Positions 44,058 through 53,145 of a DNA stretch of 64,000 nt are shown in pieces. Numbering within the stretch: the first letter of the stretch is position 1; every line of letters starts with the position of its first letter. The position numbers and the translations under genes are program-made. Below the pieces are notes generated by a model. That model did no database searches and was not told the origin of the DNA. It was given only the letters and a program-made list of their open reading frames with translations. Origin of the DNA: Amycolatopsis solani (GTDB lineage: Bacteria; Actinomycetota; Actinomycetes; Mycobacteriales; Pseudonocardiaceae); assembly GCF_033441515.1 (NCBI RefSeq), contig NZ_JAWQJT010000002.1, forward strand, positions 1,488,001-1,552,000. Reading direction: 5' to 3'.

Positions 44058-44689
44058 CCCGAGACCGGCGCCAGGAGCAGGCCGGTGATCGCGTCGATCA
44101 GGCCCGTGCCGGCGTCGTCCCAGCTCGCCCTCGGCGTCGCCGTGCCCTCCGCCAGCGCGCGTTCGCGCTCGGCCGTCATGTGGATCATCAGCTGGCGGGC
44201 CATGTCGCCGCGCTCGGCGCGGACGTCCGGGGGCAGGCCGTCCAGGCAGCGGTTCAGGCCCTCGACCGCCCGGGCCAGCGCCGGTGAGGACAGCGATTCC
44301 TCGGCGATGATCGCCCGCAGCGCCGGGTCGGTCATCACCTGAGCGCTGAACCGCGCGAACCACGTCGGCGCGCCCAGCTCCCGCAGGTGGCTCGTGCTCG
44401 GGCGGACGAGGCAGGCCACCCAGTCGCGGAGCTCGCCGTCGCCGCCGATCGCCTCGACCAGTTCCGCGCGCAGCCGCTCCATGGGCTCCGCGTGCTTGCG
44501 GACGATCGCGCGGACCAGGTCGACCTTCGTGCCGAAGTGGTAGTTCACCGCCGCGTTGTTGCCCTGCCCGGCCGCCTCGCTGATGTGCCGGTTGGACACC
44601 ACATGCACCCCGTGCTCGGCGAAGAGCCGTTCCGCCGTGACGAGGATGCTTTCCCGCGTCGCACTCGCGCGGTCCGCCTTCACGTTCAT
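44042..44689 (-). CDS. TetR family regulator
   Basis: A 215-residue protein with the TetR helix-turn-helix (ESILVTAERLFAEHGVHVVSNRHISEAA, NNAAVNYHFGTKVDLVRAI). ATG 44689 is chosen for the MNVKADRASATRESI start; in-frame codons reach 44719. Its target is not evident; the divergent membrane protein gene is the nearest candidate. Confidence 0.92.
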   Translation of the reverse strand: MNVKADRASATRESILVTAERLFAEHGVHVVSNRHISEAAGQGNNAAVNYHFGTKVDLVRAIVRKHAEPMERLRAELVEAIGGDGELRDWVACLVRPSTSHLRELGAPTWFARFSAQVMTDPALRAIIAEESLSSPALARAVEGLNRCLDGLPPDVRAERGDMARQLMIHMTAERERALAEGTATPRASWDDAGTGLIDAITGLLLAPVSGQDVS

Positions 44690-44811
44690 CCAACCCACCC
44701 TGATCGTTCCCCCTGTCACTTTACGGAGCGGGCCGCGCTGGCGAGAATCCGGCGGAGCCTGGCCGGACAGCCACTGGCCCGGCGGACCGCCGGTTCCTAG
44801 CGTTGCCCACC

Positions 44812-45219
44812 GTGATCGAGATCCTCGCGCCGATCCTGATCGGCCTCCTCTACGCCGGGCTCAACTCGTTCGTCCCCGAAGCGCACCGGCGGCGGTTCAA
44901 CGCCGTGGTCGTCGGCGGCGCGGGGGCCGCCTACCTCTCCGGCGGCGCGCTCGGGCCGTGGGAGCTCGCGTTCTGCGCCGTCATGACGTACGTCGCCTTC
45001 CGCGGGCTCGACTCGTGGACGTTCATCGGCATCGGCTGGCTGCTGCACACCGGCTGGGACGTCGTGCACCACCTCAGGGGCCAGCCGATCCTGCCGTTCG
45101 CGCACGACTCGTCGTTCGGCTGCGCGCTCTGCGACCCGGTCATCGCGATCTGGTGCTTCACCGGCGGCCGGCCGGTCCCGGGTTGGCGCACCGCCGTCAG
45201 GGGTACTCCGGCGTCATGA
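44812..45219 (+). CDS. DUF6010-type integral membrane protein
   Basis: A 135-residue membrane protein with four hydrophobic stretches (IEILAPILIGLLYAGLNSFV; AAYLSGGALGPWELAFCAV; FIGIGWLLHTGWDVVHH; CDPVIAIWCF). A His-rich turn, HTGWDVVHH, could bind metal. GTG 44812 or TTG 44803 is the start. It overlaps the next small gene by ATGA. Function unknown. Confidence 0.78.
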   Translation: MIEILAPILIGLLYAGLNSFVPEAHRRRFNAVVVGGAGAAYLSGGALGPWELAFCAVMTYVAFRGLDSWTFIGIGWLLHTGWDVVHHLRGQPILPFAHDSSFGCALCDPVIAIWCFTGGRPVPGWRTAVRGTPAS

Positions 45220-45416
45220 GCGCCGACGTCGAACGCGCCGCCCACGCCTACTGCCCCCGGTGCCACCCCGACCCGCGGCCCGGGGACGTGCTCACCGCGC
45301 TGTGCGGCGCCCGCCACCCCTACTACGGCCGCCGCGACCGGCCGGTCAACACCTGTCCCGCCTGCGTGGCGCTCGCTTCGGCGAACGTCTACGCGTGCGG
45401 TCACCCGGGCGCCTGA
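45216..45416 (+). CDS. Small cysteine-rich zinc-ribbon-like protein
   Basis: A 66-residue protein with CPRC, a lone Cys in LTALCGAR, CPAC and a final Cys, suggesting one or two zinc sites. ATG 45216 overlaps the membrane protein stop by ATGA, so the two are translated together. No family is recognised. Confidence 0.7.
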   Translation: MSADVERAAHAYCPRCHPDPRPGDVLTALCGARHPYYGRRDRPVNTCPACVALASANVYACGHPGA

Positions 45417-45488
45417 TCCGGCGCCGCGGAAAGAGGAAATCGGGAGTTCCGGAACCAGCGGGCGAACCGACCACCTACGCTGACCGGC

Positions 45489-46988
45489 ATGAAGAGGGTG
45501 GGGATCGCCACGGCGACCGCGGCGATCGCCGCGCTCGTGCTGGCGCTCGTCCTCGGTCTGCTGGGCGGCACACCGACCGGCGCCGGGGACAACGGGGACG
45601 GTTACCGGCTGTTCTGCGGGCCCGGCTTGACGCCGGCCACGCCGGACCACAAGGCGAGCTGGCTGGGCGGCGTGGTGCTCGACTTCGGGCGCGGTACGCC
45701 GTGCCCGGACCCGCAGCCGTCGAGCGCGGCGGTGCTCTTCGAGAGCGTCGCGGGCGGGGACGGCTCGTTCAGCCTGGTCAAGCTGGGCTGGCTGTACGTG
45801 CTGCTGGTCTTCCTGGTCACGCTGCCGGCGGCGTGGGCGGTGCAGGCGCGCGGCACCCGGCGCCTGCTGTTCCTGCTGCCGCCGCTGCTACCCCTGCTCG
45901 AACCGTCCTTCGCGCGGCTGTTCATCTCGACCTTCGCCGAGCCCGCGGGGCTGTTCGGCGCGTACACGCTGCTGTGCGGGCTGGCCGTCATCGCCGCGAC
46001 CAAGGCCGAGGACGGCTTCGCGCGGCTGGCGGCACTCGGCCTCGTCGCCGCCGGCGGGGTCGTGGGCGGCTTGGCGAAGATCGGCTTCCTGCCGCTGTTC
46101 GTGCTCGCGGTGCTCGTGTGCGCGGTGACCGCGGCCCGCCCGGGCCTCGGCCGCTGGTGGTCCGGCCGGATCGTCGGGCCGGTGCTCGCGGTGCTGCTGG
46201 TGCTGGAGCTGATCGCGCCGATCCGCGCGAACCTCGCCTGGCAGGACCGCAACTACGCCGACGTCAACGCGGTCAACGTGGTCTACACGCTCGGCCTGGT
46301 CGAGTTCCCGGGTTCGGCGGCCGCGCTCGGCCTGCCGGCGGAGGCGCAGCAGAGCGCGGGCCACGCGTACTACCCGGACGGCCCGGAGGCGCTGGCCGGC
46401 GCGGACGTGCTGCTGGAGGAGCCGGCGACGGTCAAGCACAAGGTCTGGGACCTGCTGCTGACGCACCCCGGCGCACTGGCGTCCGCGATCGGCACCGGCC
46501 TGCAGGCCACGCTCGGGCGCAGCCTCCCCTACCTGCCGGACGACCCGTGGACGGCGGAGACCCGTCCCCCGGACAACTCGGCCCCGGTGAGCGGCGACAT
46601 GGGCGGCGACGCGACGACGTTCCAGGCGTGGCTCGACAGCATGGGCCTGTGGTGGTGGCCGGTCCTGCTCGTTCTCCTGGGCCTGGCCGCGGCGGTGGTG
46701 GCCCTGCGGCGCGGCCGTCCGCCGACCACTCGCTACGGCGTGGTGGCGGGCGTGGCGGTGGCGAGCGCGCTCGGCATCGTGACGATGTCGGTGGTCGGCG
46801 ACGGCTACTTCGAGATCGCCAAGCACGTCTGGCTGGCGGCGTACCTGCTGGACGTCGCGGCGCTCTCGCTGTGCGTGGTGGCGGCGCCGGTGGTGTTCCG
46901 GTGGGGCAAGGCGCGGTGGGACCGGCGCCGGGCGGGCGCGACGCCGCCGGAGCCGGACCGCGAGCCCGACCCGGCACCGGTCGCCTGA
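45489..46988 (+). CDS. Multi-pass membrane protein, possible GT-C-type glycosyltransferase
   Basis: A 499-residue protein with an N-terminal signal-anchor (IATATAAIAALVLALVLGLLGG), about nine further helices and a large extracytoplasmic loop (about 260-375). The architecture resembles WsfD-like hexose transferases or other GT-C enzymes, but I see no decisive catalytic motif; the call is tentative. It faces a hairpin and a convergent secreted protein gene. Confidence 0.75.
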   Translation: MKRVGIATATAAIAALVLALVLGLLGGTPTGAGDNGDGYRLFCGPGLTPATPDHKASWLGGVVLDFGRGTPCPDPQPSSAAVLFESVAGGDGSFSLVKLGWLYVLLVFLVTLPAAWAVQARGTRRLLFLLPPLLPLLEPSFARLFISTFAEPAGLFGAYTLLCGLAVIAATKAEDGFARLAALGLVAAGGVVGGLAKIGFLPLFVLAVLVCAVTAARPGLGRWWSGRIVGPVLAVLLVLELIAPIRANLAWQDRNYADVNAVNVVYTLGLVEFPGSAAALGLPAEAQQSAGHAYYPDGPEALAGADVLLEEPATVKHKVWDLLLTHPGALASAIGTGLQATLGRSLPYLPDDPWTAETRPPDNSAPVSGDMGGDATTFQAWLDSMGLWWWPVLLVLLGLAAAVVALRRGRPPTTRYGVVAGVAVASALGIVTMSVVGDGYFEIAKHVWLAAYLLDVAALSLCVVAAPVVFRWGKARWDRRRAGATPPEPDREPDPAPVA

Positions 46989-47000
46989 CGCCGTCCCCAA

Positions 47001-47085
47001 GCGCCCCAATGTGGCGTTCGGTGCGTCCAACGCACCCAATGTGGCGTTCGGTGCGTCAGACGCACCCAATGCCACATTGGGGCGC
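47001..47085. terminator. Compound hairpin with internal 30-bp direct repeats
   Basis: The outer 15-bp stem pairs 47001-47015 (GCGCCCCAATGTGGC) with 47071-47085. Inside are two 30-bp direct repeats, 47011-47040 and 47041-47070, differing at two bases, each with its own small stem (GGTGCGT with ACGCACC). It lies between convergent genes and is probably a bidirectional terminator grown by duplication. Confidence 0.75.
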
Positions 47086-47121
47086 ATTCCCGGCCGCCGG
47101 CGAAACCGGGGGCGCGCGACG

Positions 47122-48348
47122 CTAACCCAGCGACGTCAGCGGCACCGCGAACACCGACCGTCCGCACGTCTGGCCCTGCGCCTTGCAGTCCGCCGTCGAC
47201 CACTCGGACTGGGACCAGACCAGGCCCGTCGCCCAGTCGTACGTCAGTGCCTCCGGGTGGACCGCCCAGCAGGCCGTCGTGGTGCCGCAGGTCGCCGACG
47301 TGCTCGCCGTCGTCGTCTGGGCCCAGAGCTGGCCGTTGAGGGTCGCCGAACTGTGGGCCACGTACCACTTGCCGTCGTGGGACAGCACGCCCTGCATGTT
47401 GCCGACGGAGCTGCGGAACGCCTCCGACGCGGTCCCGGTCAGCAGGTAGTCCGTGCCCATCGGGAAGCGGTAGAGGCGGCCGTGCAGGGACTGGTCGGAG
47501 AAGTACTCCGTCGTTACCACCGACGCCGGTGACGTGCTGCGGTCCAGCGACAGCGACGAGAAGCACGGCACGCCCGTGTCCGACGACATGCTGCACGTGC
47601 CGCCTGCGTAGGAGTAGTAGCCGATCTGCATCATCGCGTACTTGTACGTGTAGGCCGCGTACCCGCCGGACGTCTTGCCGATCGCGTTCGACGTCGTGTC
47701 GCTCAGCTGCAGGATGTGCTTCGTGCTGAACACGCGGATCGCGGTCGACGTGTTGCCCACCGCGGTCACGTAGATCTTGTCGCCGTACCAGGCCATCCCG
47801 CCCATGTGCGCCTGCGCCGACGAGAAGCTGCTGCCGGTGCTGTTCGGCACGGCCAGGTACATCATCCGGTGGGCGGCCGACGCGGGGTCGTCGTAGTTGA
47901 TCGCCTGGATCCGCGCGTCGTTGTAGCGGCCGAGGTCGGTGGTGCCGTGCCAGCCGGACAGGATGATCTTGTCCGCGCCCCACAGGCCGTCGTCGTCGGC
48001 GTCGCCGGACGTCGTGATGCCCTGCGGCACCCAGCTCGTGCTGCCGGCCCGCTCGCTGTCCCAGCACAACGACTTCGTGGCCACCGGCGCCTTGGGCAGC
48101 GCGGCCTTCTCCGCGCTCGTGCAGCCGGTCATCGCGTAGCTGGTGTCGTTGACGACGGTGTTGAGGCTGACGTTCGGCAGCGCGGCGTCCAGCGCGGTGA
48201 GCGCGGCGGCGGGGGTCGCGTGCCAGACCAGGTTCTGCTTGGTCGTCGTGGTCAGCGGATCGCTGTAGGCGGCGCTCGCCGTCCCGGGCAGCGCCAGTGC
48301 GCCGGCCACCACGGCCAGCACGAGGACGATCGCTTTCGGAGTTCGCAT
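47122..48348 (-). CDS. Secreted protein, beta-propeller-like
   Basis: A 408-residue protein with a Sec signal peptide (AIVLVLAVVAGALALPGTASA, cut near residue 27). The mature part is rich in Ser, Thr, Gly and Trp with repeated strand-like segments (IILSGWHGTTDLGRYNDARIQAINYDD; HMGGMAWYGDKIYVTAVG; MQGVLSHDGKWYVAHS), suggesting a propeller fold, and has several cysteines that could pair. Function unknown. It follows the LacI operon's last gene by 48 bp on the same strand. Confidence 0.85.
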   Translation of the reverse strand: MRTPKAIVLVLAVVAGALALPGTASAAYSDPLTTTTKQNLVWHATPAAALTALDAALPNVSLNTVVNDTSYAMTGCTSAEKAALPKAPVATKSLCWDSERAGSTSWVPQGITTSGDADDDGLWGADKIILSGWHGTTDLGRYNDARIQAINYDDPASAAHRMMYLAVPNSTGSSFSSAQAHMGGMAWYGDKIYVTAVGNTSTAIRVFSTKHILQLSDTTSNAIGKTSGGYAAYTYKYAMMQIGYYSYAGGTCSMSSDTGVPCFSSLSLDRSTSPASVVTTEYFSDQSLHGRLYRFPMGTDYLLTGTASEAFRSSVGNMQGVLSHDGKWYVAHSSATLNGQLWAQTTTASTSATCGTTTACWAVHPEALTYDWATGLVWSQSEWSTADCKAQGQTCGRSVFAVPLTSLG

Positions 48349-48396
48349 GGGCGCCAGTGCGCCACACGCGGGTCCAAAATCCGTACAACGCCCGTA

Positions 48397-49212
48397 CTAC
48401 TCGGCCAGGGACAGCACCGTCCGCGCCTGCTCGACCATGGCGACGTCGAGGAAGCTCCCGTCGGGCAGCGCGACCGCGCCCACCCCCGCCGCCGTCGCGC
48501 CGGCGACCCGGGCGATGACCTCGCGGGCCCGCGAAACCTCTTCGCGGGTCGGCAGGAACGCGGTCCGGATCGTCGCCAGCTGCACCGGGTGGATCGCCGT
48601 CCGGCCGCGGAAGCCCAGCGCGCGGCCCGCCCGGCACGACGCCGCGAGCCCGTCGAGGTCCCGGACGTTCGGGTACGCGGACATCGCGGGCGGCGCGAGC
48701 CGTGCGGCCCGGGCCGCGACGATCACCCGGCTGCGCGCCCACGTCAGCCCGGCGTCGTCGGCCACGCCGAGGTCCGAACGCAGGTCGGCCTCGCCGAGCC
48801 CGATCGACGCCACCCGCGGCGCCGCCGTCGCGATCTCCAGCGCCCGCTCCACGCCGAGGGCGGACTCGATCAGCGGGTGCAGGTCCCGGTCCGGGAGCGC
48901 CGCGGCGACGGCCCGGATTTCCTCCGGCGCCTCGACCTTCGGCAGCCGCACGCCCACCGGAGACGGCAGGCCGGCCACCGCCGCGAGGTCGGCCTCGTGC
49001 CACGGCGTGCTCGGGTGGTTGACGCGCACCTGCACCGGCCTGGCCACCGACGCGAGCAGCTCCAGAACGTGCGAACGGGCTTCGTCCTTGCGGGCCGGGG
49101 CGACGGCGTCCTCGAGGTCGACGAGCACGACGTCGGCCGCCGACGCCAGGGCCTTGCCGACCCGGTCCGGCCGGTCCGCGGGTGCGTAGAGAAACGTGAG
49201 CGGCGGGGTCAC
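48397..49212 (-). CDS. CitE/HpcH-type CoA ester lyase or aldolase
   Basis: A 271-residue TIM-barrel protein of the citrate-lyase-beta/HpcH-HpaI family (LFLYAPADRPDRVGKAL-type start, DVVLVDLEDAVAP, LIESALGVERALEIA, GEADLRSDLG, FRGRTAIHPVQ). It cleaves or forms C-C bonds in acyl-CoA esters such as malyl- or citramalyl-CoA. GTG 49212 overlaps the CoA-transferase stop (GTGA). Together they could activate and split an organic acid made upstream in the operon. Confidence 0.9.
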   Translation of the reverse strand: MTPPLTFLYAPADRPDRVGKALASAADVVLVDLEDAVAPARKDEARSHVLELLASVARPVQVRVNHPSTPWHEADLAAVAGLPSPVGVRLPKVEAPEEIRAVAAALPDRDLHPLIESALGVERALEIATAAPRVASIGLGEADLRSDLGVADDAGLTWARSRVIVAARAARLAPPAMSAYPNVRDLDGLAASCRAGRALGFRGRTAIHPVQLATIRTAFLPTREEVSRAREVIARVAGATAAGVGAVALPDGSFLDVAMVEQARTVLSLAE

Positions 49213-50417
49213 ACCGCACCCCGGTCCCGCAGCTCGGCCACCCGCTCCGGCGCGAACCCGAGCTCGTCCAGGACGGCGTCGGTGTCGGCGCCGTGCGGGC
49301 GCCCGGTGAACCCGATGACGCCGTCGTGGCCCGACAGCCGGAACAGCGGGCCCTGCATGAGCATCGGCCCCAGCTCCGGGTCGTCGATCTCGTGGATCGT
49401 GCCGAGCGCCTGGAACTGCGGGTCGGCGACGACGTCGGCGGCGTCGTAGATCGGCGCCACCGCGGCCTGCGCCGCTTCGAACGCCTCGACGACTTCGGCG
49501 CGCGTGCGCTGCCCGATCCACTTGCCGACGGCCTCGTCGAGTTCGTCGGCGTGCCGGGCCCGCTCGGCCCCGCTGGCGAACCACGGCTCGTCGGCCAGGT
49601 CGGGGCGGCCGACCAGCCGGACCACGCGCTCGGCGATCGACTGGGCCGAAGTGGACACCGCGACCCACTGGCCGTCGGCGGTGCGGTAGGTGTTGCGCGG
49701 CGCGTTGTTGATCGAGCGGTTGCCGGTGCGCGGCTGGACGGTGCGCAGCTGGTCCCAGCGCGTGATCTGCGGGCCGAGCATGGCGAGCATCGGCTCGATG
49801 ATCGCGGTGTCCACGACCTGCCCGCGCCCGGTGTTCGCGCGCGCGGCGAGCGCGACCATGATCGCGTACGCCGTGGCCAGGGACGCGACGCCGTCCGCGA
49901 GCCCGAACGGCGGCAGCGTCGGCGGGCCGTCCGGCTCCCCGGTGGTCGCCGCGAACCCGCTCATCGCCTCGGCGAGGGTGCCGAAGCCGGGCCGGCTGCG
50001 GTACGGGCCGGTCTGCCCGAAGCCGGTGACGCGGGCGAGGACGAGCTCCGGGTTCCAGCTCGCCAGCTCGTCGTACCCGAGCTGCCAGCGTTCCAGGGTG
50101 CCCGGGCGGAAGTTCTCGATCACGACGTCGGCGGTGGTGACCAGCGCGAGGAAGACCTCGCGGCCGCCTTCGCTGCCGAGGTCGGCGGTGATCGTGCGCT
50201 TGTTGCGGCCCAGCGTCTTCCACCAGAGGTTGACGCCGTCCTTCGCGACGCCGTGCGAGCGCGACGGGTCCGGTTTGCGCGGGTGCTCCACCTTGATCAC
50301 CTCGGCACCCATGTCACCCAGGTGCATCGCGGCCATCGGCCCGGCGAAGAGCGTGGACGCGTCGACGACGCGCAGCCCGGCGAGGGCTCCGGCGGCGGGG
50401 TCGCGGGAGACGGTCAC
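49209..50417 (-). CDS. Family III CoA transferase (CaiB/BaiF)
   Basis: A 402-residue class III CoA transferase (GLRVVDASTLFAGPMAAMHLGDMGAEVIKVEHP, NKRTITADL, VVIENFRPGTLERWQLGYDEL). It moves CoA between carboxylic acids. GTG 50417 overlaps the stop of the fusion protein by GTGA. With the adjacent lyase it forms an acid activation and cleavage pair. Confidence 0.92.
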   Translation of the reverse strand: MTVSRDPAAGALAGLRVVDASTLFAGPMAAMHLGDMGAEVIKVEHPRKPDPSRSHGVAKDGVNLWWKTLGRNKRTITADLGSEGGREVFLALVTTADVVIENFRPGTLERWQLGYDELASWNPELVLARVTGFGQTGPYRSRPGFGTLAEAMSGFAATTGEPDGPPTLPPFGLADGVASLATAYAIMVALAARANTGRGQVVDTAIIEPMLAMLGPQITRWDQLRTVQPRTGNRSINNAPRNTYRTADGQWVAVSTSAQSIAERVVRLVGRPDLADEPWFASGAERARHADELDEAVGKWIGQRTRAEVVEAFEAAQAAVAPIYDAADVVADPQFQALGTIHEIDDPELGPMLMQGPLFRLSGHDGVIGFTGRPHGADTDAVLDELGFAPERVAELRDRGAV

Positions 50418-52267
50418 GACGGCACCTCCCAGGCGCACCGGAAGCCGACGGTCGCGCTCCGGGCGAGACCGAGGCCGGGCAAGAGCAGTTTCACGGTGTA
50501 ATCCGGCGCGTGCCGGCCGCCTTCGACGTACCACTCTGAGCCTTCGGCCACGTAGTCGCTGCCGCCCTTCACCATCACGAACCGGGTGCGGCCGTCGGAG
50601 TGCTCGCTCTCGGTCCAGTTCCACACGGCCGGGGTGCCGCGGCACAGCTCCGCCCCCGCCAGCTGCCATTCGTCCTCGGTCGGCAGCCGGCCACCCCGCC
50701 ACGCGCAGTACGCGCGGGCGTCGTCGAGGTCGACGTGGGTGACGGGTGCGTCCGGGGCACCGCGACGCTCAGGTCCCGGCTCGTGGCCGGTGGCGGCCAG
50801 GAACTGCGCGTACTGCGCGTGGGTCACTTCGGTGCGCCCGACCGCGACGGCCGTCGTCAGTTCGCCTTCGCGCTGCAGGGTGCGGGCGTCGTGCAGGCGC
50901 GGCGGGAGGGGCTTCCATTCGTCCACGTAGGGCGCGCCCTGGTACATACCCGTTTCACGGGCGCGGTACCGGACGGTCAGCACGTACGGTCCGGACGGCA
51001 CGACGACGGCGTCCGCCTCGGGCGCCCCAGTCGTCCGGGGTGGGCTCACGCGCTTCGCGACCCGGTGCGGGAACCGGGCGTCCGGGTCGTGCGGCAACGG
51101 CGGGAGTTCCGGCCGCCACCCGTCGGTCGTGGCGCCGATCCCGCGGGCCGGGACCCCGCCGAGGAGGTCGGTGCCGGGCAGCGGGCCGTGGTAGTCGGTC
51201 TCGCCGCGGTTGACGAGCGTCCACAGTGTCCGGTTGCCGAGTTCCCACTTCGACGCGTAGACGCCGGCCGCTTCGGCCTCGGGCGGCAGCTCGGCCAGCG
51301 GCGTCCATTCGCCGTCGAGGAGGAGGTCCTTCGCCAGGCGCTGCAGGGTGACCATCCGGCGGACGGTCGACGCGTCGCGGGCGGACCAGCCGACCCAGAC
51401 GCCGAAGACGACCTCCCAAACCATCACGCCGGCGCCGTTGAGCCACGCCGACTGCAGTTCTTCGCTGTGGTCGCGGTGCCAGCGGCGGACGTGGTGCTGC
51501 ATGTGGCGCCGCTCGTACCAGTGGGCGCGCAGGACACCGGGCACGGGCGAGTCGGCGAAGAACTGGGCCCACGACGCCGCGTGGTCCTCGATCCGCTCGA
51601 CGGCGAGCTTCGATTCGCCCTCGAGAACGATGCCGGGCCGGGCGGCTTCGAGCCGCTCGACGAAGTCCGGCTCGGCCTTCTTCAGCGTGTCGAGGAAGAC
51701 GCCGTCCGCCTTGAGGTCGGCGACGAGCGCGGCGAGTTCGGTCAGGTCGTCCGCGCCGCGGCGGGTGCCGACGTCCCAGGGGTTGTAGTCGACGAAGACG
51801 TGCAGGCCTTCGTCGTGCAGGGTTGCGATCAGGCCGGCGAGCCCGGGGACGTCGCGGTAGAAGTCCCACTGGTTGCGGTCGTCGAGGCCGATCACCGGGT
51901 AGGCGTGCCAGAGGACGACGGCGTCGAGCCCGCCGAAGCGCGCGCGGGCGTCGGCGAGGAAGCGCTCGGGCGTGAAGCGGCGGTCTTCGAAGGAGTACAG
52001 CAGTTCGTCCCAGAGCCACACCTGGGCGACCGTGTGGCAGGACGCCGCCCAGGCCGCTTGCGGGCGGTCGTAGGCGGCGCCGGTGTAGCCGTGGCGCGCG
52101 CGGGCGTCCTCGCGCCAGGCGTGGAGCTTCGCGCGCCACGTGGGCCGGTCGGCCGGGTCCGCGGGTGCGGCGAAGATCTTGGCTTCGTCCAATGCGGACA
52201 GCGGGCCGCGCACCTCGGTGGGCCGGTCGATCGGCCGCGGGACGAGCGGGTCGAACGTGAAGGTCAT
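50414..52267 (-). CDS. TIM-barrel-like protein fused to FGE/SUMF1-type domain
   Basis: A 617-residue protein. Residues about 60-330 look like a glycoside-hydrolase-type barrel (GLDAVVLWHAYPVIGLDDRNQWDF, HVFVDYNPWDVG, ADGVFLDTLKKAEPDFVE, GIVLEGESKL). Residues about 495-617 are a formylglycine-generating-enzyme-like domain (VGRTEVTHAQYAQFLAATGHEPG, RAYCAWRGGRLPTEDEWQLAGAE, TVGFRCAWEV). The FGE fold is also used for binding rather than oxidation. The fusion is unfamiliar to me. It probably acts on the imported substrate, but no signal peptide is present, so it is cytoplasmic. Confidence 0.82.
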   Translation of the reverse strand: MTFTFDPLVPRPIDRPTEVRGPLSALDEAKIFAAPADPADRPTWRAKLHAWREDARARHGYTGAAYDRPQAAWAASCHTVAQVWLWDELLYSFEDRRFTPERFLADARARFGGLDAVVLWHAYPVIGLDDRNQWDFYRDVPGLAGLIATLHDEGLHVFVDYNPWDVGTRRGADDLTELAALVADLKADGVFLDTLKKAEPDFVERLEAARPGIVLEGESKLAVERIEDHAASWAQFFADSPVPGVLRAHWYERRHMQHHVRRWHRDHSEELQSAWLNGAGVMVWEVVFGVWVGWSARDASTVRRMVTLQRLAKDLLLDGEWTPLAELPPEAEAAGVYASKWELGNRTLWTLVNRGETDYHGPLPGTDLLGGVPARGIGATTDGWRPELPPLPHDPDARFPHRVAKRVSPPRTTGAPEADAVVVPSGPYVLTVRYRARETGMYQGAPYVDEWKPLPPRLHDARTLQREGELTTAVAVGRTEVTHAQYAQFLAATGHEPGPERRGAPDAPVTHVDLDDARAYCAWRGGRLPTEDEWQLAGAELCRGTPAVWNWTESEHSDGRTRFVMVKGGSDYVAEGSEWYVEGGRHAPDYTVKLLLPGLGLARSATVGFRCAWEVPS

Positions 52268-53145
52268 CGTGCCTTTCCTCCGAGCGCCGCCACTTCCGCG
52301 GCGGTGGGGACGGCGGCCTGGGCGCCGGGCCGGGTGACGGCCAGCGCGGCGGCCGCGCCCGCTCGCCGGGCGGCTTCGAGGACGTCGTGGCCGTGGGCCA
52401 GTGCCGCCGCGAGGACGCCGCAGAAGGTGTCGCCCGCGCCGGTGGTGTCGACGACGTCGACCGGGACGCCGGGGATCCGCACGGGTTCTTCGTCCCGGCG
52501 GAGCACCACGCAGCCGTCGCCGCCGAGGGTGACGACGACGGCGGGCACGCGCCGGAGCAGCTTCTCGGGCTCGCCCGCGAGGTCGGCCGCTTCGTGCTCG
52601 TTGACGACGAGCAGGTCGACGACCTCCCACAGCGAATCGGGCAGTTCCCGTGACGGCGCCGCGTTGAGGATGACGAGCGCACCGGGCCGCTGGGCCGCGG
52701 CGGCGGCCGCGACCACGTCGAGCGGGATCTCGAGTTGCGCCAGCACGACGACGGCTTCGGCGATCCGCTCGGCCTGCGCGGCACCGATCTTGACGTGGTC
52801 GTTGGCTCCGGGCGCCACGACGATGGCGTTCTCGCCGTCCGGGGCGACGGTGATGAAGGCGGTCCCGGTGGGTGCTTCGGCGCGTTCGACGAGGTCGGTG
52901 CGCACGCCGGCGCCGCCGAGGGACACGAGGAGCAGGTCGGCGCCTTCGTCCTCGCCGAGCGCGCCGACGAAGGTGGTCTCGGCCCCGCCGGCCAGCGCGG
53001 CGGCGACGGCCTGGTTGGCGCCCTTGCCCCCGGGACTGCGGCGGAGGTGGTTCCCGAGGATGGTCTCCCCGGCCTTCGGCGGCCGGGGCACGTCGACGGC
53101 GAGGTCCACATTGGCCGAACCCACGACCACGACCCGCCCGGTCAT
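52264..53145 (-). CDS. Ribokinase-type PfkB sugar kinase
   Basis: A 293-residue PfkB kinase with SPGGKGANQAVAAA near residue 38 and the C-terminal signature DTTGAGDTFCG, whose Asp is the catalytic base. It is close to ribokinases. It is coupled to its neighbours by ATGA on both sides. Placed after two ADP-ribosylglycohydrolase-like genes, phosphorylation of released ribose is an attractive reading. Confidence 0.93.
   Translation of the reverse strand: MTGRVVVVGSANVDLAVDVPRPPKAGETILGNHLRRSPGGKGANQAVAAALAGGAETTFVGALGEDEGADLLLVSLGGAGVRTDLVERAEAPTGTAFITVAPDGENAIVVAPGANDHVKIGAAQAERIAEAVVVLAQLEIPLDVVAAAAAAQRPGALVILNAAPSRELPDSLWEVVDLLVVNEHEAADLAGEPEKLLRRVPAVVVTLGGDGCVVLRRDEEPVRIPGVPVDVVDTTGAGDTFCGVLAAALAHGHDVLEAARRAGAAAALAVTRPGAQAAVPTAAEVAALGGKAR

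Noticed and set aside
47011..47070. Possible CRISPR repeats
   Set aside because: Only two adjacent copies with no spacer between them, and they are part of a hairpin.
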